Below, one piece after another: positions 7,376 to 11,820 of a stretch of 11,820 nucleotides of DNA (position 1 is its first letter; the number at the start of each line of letters is the position of its first letter). The stretch is taken from assembly GCA_029245665.1 (NCBI GenBank), contig JAQWOW010000250.1, forward strand, positions 1 through 11,820. Reading direction: 5' to 3'. The DNA is from Polaribacter sp. (GTDB taxonomy: Bacteria; Bacteroidota; Bacteroidia; Flavobacteriales; Flavobacteriaceae). Position numbers and translations under genes: made by a program. The notes beneath the pieces are model-generated. The model ran no database searches, had not been told where the DNA came from, and was given only the letters and a program-made list of their open reading frames with translations.

Positions 7376-8578
7376 TTGAATTTTCCTTTATACATAGCGA
7401 AAAGATATTTATTTTCAAAAACGGGTAGTAATGCGATCAATATGATTACAATTATTGCCACTTTCGGCGTGATTGTTGGTTCTTTAGCGTTGTTTATAAT
7501 TCTTTCCGGATTTTCTGGTTTGAGAACGTTTAGTTATAGTTTATTAGATGTCTCAGATCCTGATATTAAAATTACATCAAGTAAAGGAAAAACATTTTTG
7601 TGTTCAAATGAAATTCAGTCATTATTAAAAAAAAATACGTCAATTCAAGGCTTTTCAAAAGTGATTGAAGAACGGGTTTTTTTGGAGTATAATGATAAGA
7701 ATGAAATTGCATATATAAAAGGAGTTGACAACAATTATACTTCAATATCAAACATAGATGCTGTTTTAAGTTTAGGCAATTGGTTAGACAAAGACCAACC
7801 AAAGACAGCAGTAGTTGGCAATGGTATTTCTAGAAAACTATCTTTAGGGATTCTAAATTTTGGAGCCCCTTTAACAATTTTAGTTCCTAAACCTGGAATT
7901 GGTTTTATCAATCCAAAGAATGCATTTTACAAGACACATTTACAAATTGTTGGTTTGTATTCTGGGACTGAAGATTTTGAGAATAAATTTGTTTTTATTT
8001 CACTTTCTGAAGCTCATAAGTTGTTGAGATATAAGGAGAATCGGGTTACAGGTATCGAAATCAAGCTTAAAGATAATACAGAGGCTGATTTGTTTTCAGA
8101 AAAAATTCAAGAACAGTTAGGAAATCAATTTAAAGTTCAAACCAAAGAACAGATAAATGAGGTTTTTTACAAGGTTATAAATACTGAGAATTTTGTGTCT
8201 TATCTCATTTTCACCCTAATTGTCATCATTGCTTTGTTCAATGTAATTGGAGCAATTATAATGATGATTATTGATAAAAAAGCGAACTTAAAAACACTTT
8301 ACAATCTGGGCGCTTCGATAAAAGAAATAAAAAGAGTTTTTATAATACAGGGTTTTCTTTTGACTTTCATTGGAATGTTAATAGGGCTTAGCTTGGGAAC
8401 AGCATTAGTGTATTACCAAATCTTTTCAGGAAAATTTAAAATCACACAAAATTTACCTTACCCCGTCGAGTTTAAATTTTCGAACCTTTTTATTGTCATT
8501 TTCACAATTACAATTCTAGGATTTATAGCGTCTAAAATTGCGAGTAGTAGAATTTCTAAGGAGTTTATTGAAGCCTAA
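7376..8578 (+). CDS. ABC transporter permease of the LolC/LolE (MacB-like) type, TTG start
   Basis: This is an inner-membrane permease of the FtsX/MacB superfamily, resembling the LolC/LolE subunits that extract lipoproteins from the inner membrane. The 400-residue protein shows one N-terminal membrane helix (about 23-47), a large periplasmic domain (about 50-265) and three C-terminal helices (about 273-298, 321-347, 370-387). The segment KKANLKTLYNLGASIKEIKR (301-320) with following QGFLLTFIGMLIGLSLG is the family's cytoplasmic coupling region. The start is TTG at 7376: the amphipathic MNFPLYIAKRYLFSK is typical for the family, the rbfA stop lies in frame 15 nt upstream, and the first ATG (7442) falls at the start of membrane helix 1. 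The ATPase partner is not in the window, so lipoprotein transport is inference. An A9 run lies at 7627-7635. Confidence 0.88.
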   Translation: MNFPLYIAKRYLFSKTGSNAINMITIIATFGVIVGSLALFIILSGFSGLRTFSYSLLDVSDPDIKITSSKGKTFLCSNEIQSLLKKNTSIQGFSKVIEERVFLEYNDKNEIAYIKGVDNNYTSISNIDAVLSLGNWLDKDQPKTAVVGNGISRKLSLGILNFGAPLTILVPKPGIGFINPKNAFYKTHLQIVGLYSGTEDFENKFVFISLSEAHKLLRYKENRVTGIEIKLKDNTEADLFSEKIQEQLGNQFKVQTKEQINEVFYKVINTENFVSYLIFTLIVIIALFNVIGAIIMMIIDKKANLKTLYNLGASIKEIKRVFIIQGFLLTFIGMLIGLSLGTALVYYQIFSGKFKITQNLPYPVEFKFSNLFIVIFTITILGFIASKIASSRISKEFIEA

Positions 8579-8580
8579 AT

Positions 8581-9582
8581 TTATCTTATTTCAGGAATTA
8601 TTGCATTTCCAAATTTAGCTTCAACTTCGTTAAATACTTTAAAAACATCTTCTGCATCATCGGAAGTTACCATTTTCATTCTATATTCTTTAAAATGAGG
8701 AATTCCCTTAAAGTAGTTCGTATAATGTCTTCTTGTTTCAAAAACACCCAAAACAGTTCCTTTCCAGTCAATTGCCATTTGTAAATGCCTACGCGCCATT
8801 TCCACACGTTGCGCAATTGTTGGTTTTGTTAAATATTCTCCTGTTTTAAAATAATGCTTTACTTCATTAAAAAACCAAGGATAACCAATAGATGCTCTTC
8901 CAATCATAGCTCCATCTAGACCAAATTTATCACGCATTTCCATCGCTTTTTCTGGAGATGTGATATCTCCATTTCCAAAAACGGGAATGTGCATTCTTTG
9001 GTTATTTTTTACGTCGGCAATAGGTCTCCAGTCTGCATCACCTTTGTACATTTGAGCACGAGTTCTGCCATGAATAGCGATGGCAGCACAACCTACATCT
9101 TGCAATCTTTCTGCCACTTCAACAATTCTAATAGAATCGTGATCCCAACCCAAACGTGTTTTTACAGTAATGGGTAGATGGGTGTGTTTTACCATAGCCT
9201 CTGTGAGAGATACCATTAAGTCTATGTCTTTTAAAATCCCGGCTCCAGCACCCTTAGAAACTACTTTTTTTACAGGACAACCAAAATTGATGTCTATAAT
9301 ATCGGGTTTCGATTTTTCGACAATTTCAACTGTTTTTAACATCGATTCTAAATTGGCACCAAAAATCTGAATTCCAACAGGTCTTTCCTTTTCATAGATA
9401 TCTAATTTCATAACACTTTTTGCAGCATCACGAATTAAGCCCTCTGAAGAGATGAACTCTGTATACACAACATCTGCTCCATTTTCTTTGCACAAAGCTC
9501 TAAACGGAGGGTCTGAAACATCTTCCATAGGGGCTAATAATAAAGGAAATTCAGGTAATTCTATATTGCCAATTTTCACCAT
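8581..9582 (-). CDS. dusB: tRNA-dihydrouridine synthase (DusB family)
   Basis: This is an FMN- and NAD(P)H-dependent enzyme that reduces uridine to dihydrouridine in the tRNA D-loop. The 333-residue protein starts MVKIGNIELPEFPLLLAPMEDVSD, a standard DusB opening. Visible parts are LAPMEDVSDPPFR (16-28, FMN-binding), INFGCPVKKV (98-107) with catalytic C102, K141 in VKTRLGW, H171 in IHGRTRAQMYKG (170-181), FGNGDI (202-207) and IGRASIGYPW (227-236), followed by the C-terminal helical tRNA-binding domain. Length and motifs are complete. It is convergent with the permease gene, with 2 bp between the stop codons and no terminator between them. It is divergent from lepA. Assignment to DusB rather than DusA or DusC rests on the N-terminal and GCPVKK motifs. 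Confidence 0.95.
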   Translation of the reverse strand: MVKIGNIELPEFPLLLAPMEDVSDPPFRALCKENGADVVYTEFISSEGLIRDAAKSVMKLDIYEKERPVGIQIFGANLESMLKTVEIVEKSKPDIIDINFGCPVKKVVSKGAGAGILKDIDLMVSLTEAMVKHTHLPITVKTRLGWDHDSIRIVEVAERLQDVGCAAIAIHGRTRAQMYKGDADWRPIADVKNNQRMHIPVFGNGDITSPEKAMEMRDKFGLDGAMIGRASIGYPWFFNEVKHYFKTGEYLTKPTIAQRVEMARRHLQMAIDWKGTVLGVFETRRHYTNYFKGIPHFKEYRMKMVTSDDAEDVFKVFNEVEAKFGNAIIPEIR

Positions 9583-9626
9583 ATTGTAATCTTCTATTTT
9601 CTAATTGAAATGAATTCTCTTATTTT

Positions 9627-9658
9627 CAAATTTATTTGTTTACTTTGATCTGATCAAA
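9627..9658 (-). promoter_or_regulatory. Promoter of dusB
   Basis: Read on the minus strand, TTTG (plus 9655-9658) is followed after 20 nt by TAAATTTG (plus 9627-9634), a full match to the -7 consensus. The predicted start is near 9620, with a leader of about 38 nt before the dusB ATG at 9582. Confidence 0.6.
9644..9658. promoter_or_regulatory. 15-bp palindrome at the dusB -33 box, possible operator
   Basis: TTTGATC-T-GATCAAA is a perfect inverted repeat with 7-bp arms around one base. Its right arm contains the -33 TTTG of the dusB promoter as read on the minus strand. The position suits a DNA-binding protein that controls dusB, but no regulator can be named and chance is not excluded. Confidence 0.3.
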
Positions 9659-9663
9659 AATAG

Positions 9664-9831
9664 GATGATTGCAAAATTAGAGAATTATTACCACTTATTG
9701 AATTAGTGGAAACTAATATTTTTAGCAACCGAGAATTTAAAGAGATAATTTTAGAAGTAGTGACAAGGAAACAACTCTTCTCCAATACGGTTAAAAAAGC
9801 ATCCTCAATTTCATTGTCTTTTTTTATTTGA
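9664..9831 (+). other. Possible decayed small reading frame between dusB and lepA
   Basis: The 302-bp gap 9583-9884 holds no intact gene. From 9664 to the TGA at 9829-9831 one plus-strand frame stays open for 55 codons without an ATG, encoding a protein-like mix with ELLPLIELVETNIF, NREFKEIILEVV and a Lys/Ser-rich end. An ATG at 9665 lies in the neighbouring frame and reads MIAK before stopping at 9704. One extra A in the A4 run at 9673-9676 would join this start to the open frame as a protein of about 55 residues. I recognise no family. It may be a relic, a chance frame or a sequencing error. Its end overlaps the lepA -33 box. Confidence 0.2.
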
Positions 9832-9857
9832 CAAGGTCTGTAAATAGCCTATCTTTG
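9827..9857 (+). promoter_or_regulatory. Promoter of lepA
   Basis: TTTG at 9827-9830 and TATCTTTG at 9850-9857 are separated by exactly 19 nt, a perfect Bacteroidota promoter. The predicted start is near 9864, giving a leader of about 21 nt before the lepA ATG. Confidence 0.8.
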
Positions 9858-9884
9858 TTAGCAGAAAGTAGTTAGAAAAGAAGT

Positions 9885-11681
9885 ATGAAGAACATTAGAA
9901 ACTTTTGCATTATCGCACATATAGATCATGGTAAAAGTACGTTAGCAGATAGATTGTTAGATTACACAGGTTCTGTAACTGAGCGAGAAAAGCAAAATCA
10001 GTTATTAGATAATATGGATTTAGAGCGTGAACGTGGAATTACTATAAAATCGCACGCTATTCAAATGGATTATGTACATGAAGGTGAGAATTATATCTTG
10101 AATTTAATTGATACACCAGGTCATGTAGATTTCTCTTACGAAGTTTCTCGATCTATTGCTGCTTGTGAAGGCGCTCTATTAATTGTAGATGCAGCACAAA
10201 GTATACAGGCACAAACGATTTCTAATTTATACTTGGCTTTAGAAAATGATTTAGAGATTATTCCAGTATTGAATAAAGTTGATTTGCCCTCTGCAAATCC
10301 AGAGGAAGTTACCGATGATATTGTAGATTTATTAGGGTGTGACCCAAAAGAAGTAATTCATGCAAGTGGTAAAACCGGTTTTGGAGTTGATACTATTTTA
10401 GCAGCAATTATAGAAAGAGTTCCTGCTCCAAAGGGAAACCCAGATGCACCTTTGAAAGCTTTAATTTTCGATTCGGTTTTTAATTCTTATCGAGGAATTG
10501 AAACCTATTTTAGAGTAATTGATGGGTCTATAAAAAAGAATCAGCAAATAAAATTTATGGCAACTGGAAAAGAATACAGTGCAGATGAAGTAGGAACTTT
10601 AAAGCTTGACCAAGTTGCTAAAAAAGAAATTAAAACAGGTGATGTTGGCTATTTAATTACCGGAATTAAAACTGCCAAAGAAGTAAAAGTTGGAGATACC
10701 ATTACAGATTTTACAAATCCAACAACTGATTTAATTGACGGTTTTGAAGATGTAAAACCCATGGTTTTTGCAGGGATTTATCCTGTAGATACCGAAGATT
10801 ATGAAGAATTGCGAAACTCCATGGAAAAGTTACAATTAAACGATGCTTCATTGGTGTTTCAACCAGAAAGTTCAGCCGCTTTAGGATTTGGTTTTCGTTG
10901 TGGATTCTTAGGGATGTTGCATATGGAAATTATTCAAGAGCGTCTAGAACGAGAGTTCAACATGACGGTAATTACAACAGTGCCTAACGTATCTTATTTT
11001 GCTTACACGAATAAAAATCCACAAGAGGCAATTACTGTAAATAATCCTTCAGATTTACCAGAACCCTCTAAATTAAACAGGGTAGAAGAGCCATTTATTA
11101 AAGCCTCTATTGTAACAAAATCTGAGTTTGTGGGTCAGGTAATGAGTTTATGTATTGAAAAACGTGGACAAATTGTAAATCAGACTTATTTAACAACGCA
11201 AAGAGTTGAGTTAATTTTTGACATGCCTTTGGCAGAAATTGTATTCGATTTTTACGACAGATTAAAGACTGTTTCTAAAGGATATGCTTCTTTTGATTAT
11301 CATCCAATTGGGATGAAAGCATCTAAATTAGTGCGTGTAGATATTTTATTAAATGGAGATTCTGTAGATGCTCTTTCTGCACTATTACATGCAGATAATG
11401 CCTATACGATTGGGAAAAAAATAGTCGAAAAATTAAAAACTTTAATTCCAAGACAACAATTTGATATTCCTATTCAAGCAGCAATTGGAGCCAAAATTAT
11501 AGCAAGAGAAACTACGAAAGCGTTGCGTAAAGATGTCACGGCTAAATGTTATGGTGGAGATATTTCTAGAAAGCGTAAACTTTTAGAGAAGCAGAAAAAA
11601 GGAAAGAAAAGAATGCGTCAAGTTGGGAATGTAGAAATCCCACAAGAAGCATTTATGGCTGTTTTAAAATTAAATGATTAA
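9885..11681 (+). CDS. lepA: Elongation factor 4, ribosome-associated GTPase
   Basis: LepA (EF4) is a translational GTPase that binds the ribosome; back-translocation and a role in initiation or 30S assembly have been proposed. The 598 residues match the family length (E. coli 599). The GTPase motifs are G1 AHIDHGKS (11-18), G2 RGIT (50-53), G3 DTPGH (76-80, catalytic H80), G4 NKVD (130-133) and G5 SGKTG (161-165), where many relatives have SAKTG. Domain II, the EF-G-like domains III and V (GFGFRCGFLGMLHMEIIQERLEREF at 334-358; EPFIKASIVTKSEFVGQVM at 402-420) and the LepA-specific C-terminal domain follow. That domain has KCYGGDISRKRKLLEKQKKGKKRMR (554-578) and ends in VEIPQEAFMAVLKLND. The start opens with the usual MKNIRNFCIIAHIDHGKST. 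It is a single gene with its own promoter and terminator. Confidence 0.98.
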   Translation: MKNIRNFCIIAHIDHGKSTLADRLLDYTGSVTEREKQNQLLDNMDLERERGITIKSHAIQMDYVHEGENYILNLIDTPGHVDFSYEVSRSIAACEGALLIVDAAQSIQAQTISNLYLALENDLEIIPVLNKVDLPSANPEEVTDDIVDLLGCDPKEVIHASGKTGFGVDTILAAIIERVPAPKGNPDAPLKALIFDSVFNSYRGIETYFRVIDGSIKKNQQIKFMATGKEYSADEVGTLKLDQVAKKEIKTGDVGYLITGIKTAKEVKVGDTITDFTNPTTDLIDGFEDVKPMVFAGIYPVDTEDYEELRNSMEKLQLNDASLVFQPESSAALGFGFRCGFLGMLHMEIIQERLEREFNMTVITTVPNVSYFAYTNKNPQEAITVNNPSDLPEPSKLNRVEEPFIKASIVTKSEFVGQVMSLCIEKRGQIVNQTYLTTQRVELIFDMPLAEIVFDFYDRLKTVSKGYASFDYHPIGMKASKLVRVDILLNGDSVDALSALLHADNAYTIGKKIVEKLKTLIPRQQFDIPIQAAIGAKIIARETTKALRKDVTAKCYGGDISRKRKLLEKQKKGKKRMRQVGNVEIPQEAFMAVLKLND

Positions 11682-11706
11682 TTTTTGAAATTCCTTAATA
11701 ACAATA

Positions 11707-11740
11707 AAAAAATCTTTTTGAGCAATCAGAAAGGTTTTTT
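11707..11740 (+). terminator. Rho-independent terminator after lepA, probably bidirectional
   Basis: The arm at 11707-11721 (AAAAAATCTTTTTGA) pairs with 11726-11740 (TCAGAAAGGTTTTTT) over 15 bp with two G-U wobbles. The loop is GCAA, a GNRA tetraloop, and the 3' arm ends in T6. The A6 at the other end gives a U-tract on the minus strand too, suiting a convergent gene to the right. Confidence 0.82.
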
Positions 11741-11770
11741 ATTTTATACACATAATAAATAGATGGACTT

Positions 11771-11820
11771 TTAATTGGTGTCATTAATTCTGTTTTCTTC
11801 ATCTCTATTCCTATTTCTTC
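11771..11820 (-). CDS. Possible 3' end of a convergent gene (partial, unidentified)
   Basis: On the minus strand one frame is open from the window edge to a TAA at 11771-11773 and encodes a hydrophilic tail RNRNRDEENRINDTN. It would stop 30 nt before the lepA terminator, which could serve both genes. Another minus-strand frame is also open, to 11695, but runs through the terminator. With 16 codons no function can be given, and the call may be wrong. Confidence 0.25.
   Translation of the reverse strand, partial: RNRNRDEENRINDTN

Noticed and set aside
8989..9370. Two short plus-strand open frames within dusB
   Set aside because: They are antisense to conserved DusB motifs and have no coding features of their own.
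1..11820. An undescribed mobile, defence or biosynthetic system
   Set aside because: All large genes belong to known housekeeping or envelope families, with no transposase, integrase, tRNA, direct-repeat boundary, CRISPR repeat or cluster of unknown genes.

Overview
The window is chromosomal DNA from an AT-rich member of the Bacteroidota, most likely a marine Flavobacteriaceae of the Polaribacter/Tenacibaculum kind. The evidence is the flavobacterial style of the proteins (an OmpA with thrombospondin type 3 repeats, a very short ATP synthase epsilon, an atpDC pair without the other atp genes) and promoters of the Bacteroidota type: TTTG at -33, about 19 nt, then TAnnTTTG at -7. The genus is inference. 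No mobile element, CRISPR array, tRNA or rRNA is visible, and I found no new defence or biosynthetic system. This is a mainly housekeeping region.

Layout. From 2 to 2170 lies the 3' two thirds of a RecB/AddA-type helicase-nuclease, running in from the left edge. It is followed by kbl (2219-3412), whose start sits directly behind a 17-bp palindrome. After a strong promoter comes an outer-membrane OmpA-family protein with five TSP3 repeats (3530-4885), closed by a very strong terminator. The atpD-atpC operon (5038-6860) has its own promoter, a small GNRA-capped hairpin at the start of its leader, and its own terminator. rbfA and a LolC/LolE-like ABC permease (6965-8578) form a pair; the permease starts with TTG. 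dusB (8581-9582, minus strand) is convergent with the permease, with 2 bp between the stop codons. dusB and lepA (9885-11681) are divergent across a 302-bp gap. That gap holds a promoter for each gene, a palindrome at the dusB -33 box and a possible small decayed reading frame. lepA ends in a terminator that could also serve a convergent gene entering from the right edge.

The genes do not form one pathway. Several serve translation and ribosome function (rbfA in 30S maturation, dusB in tRNA dihydrouridine, lepA as ribosome GTPase). atpDC is energy metabolism, the OmpA-like protein and permease belong to the cell envelope, kbl to threonine/glycine metabolism, and the helicase-nuclease to double-strand-break repair. 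The points most worth a second look are the palindromes at kbl and dusB, the atpDC leader hairpin, the 81-bp repeat unit in the OmpA-like gene, and the broken-looking reading frame between dusB and lepA.
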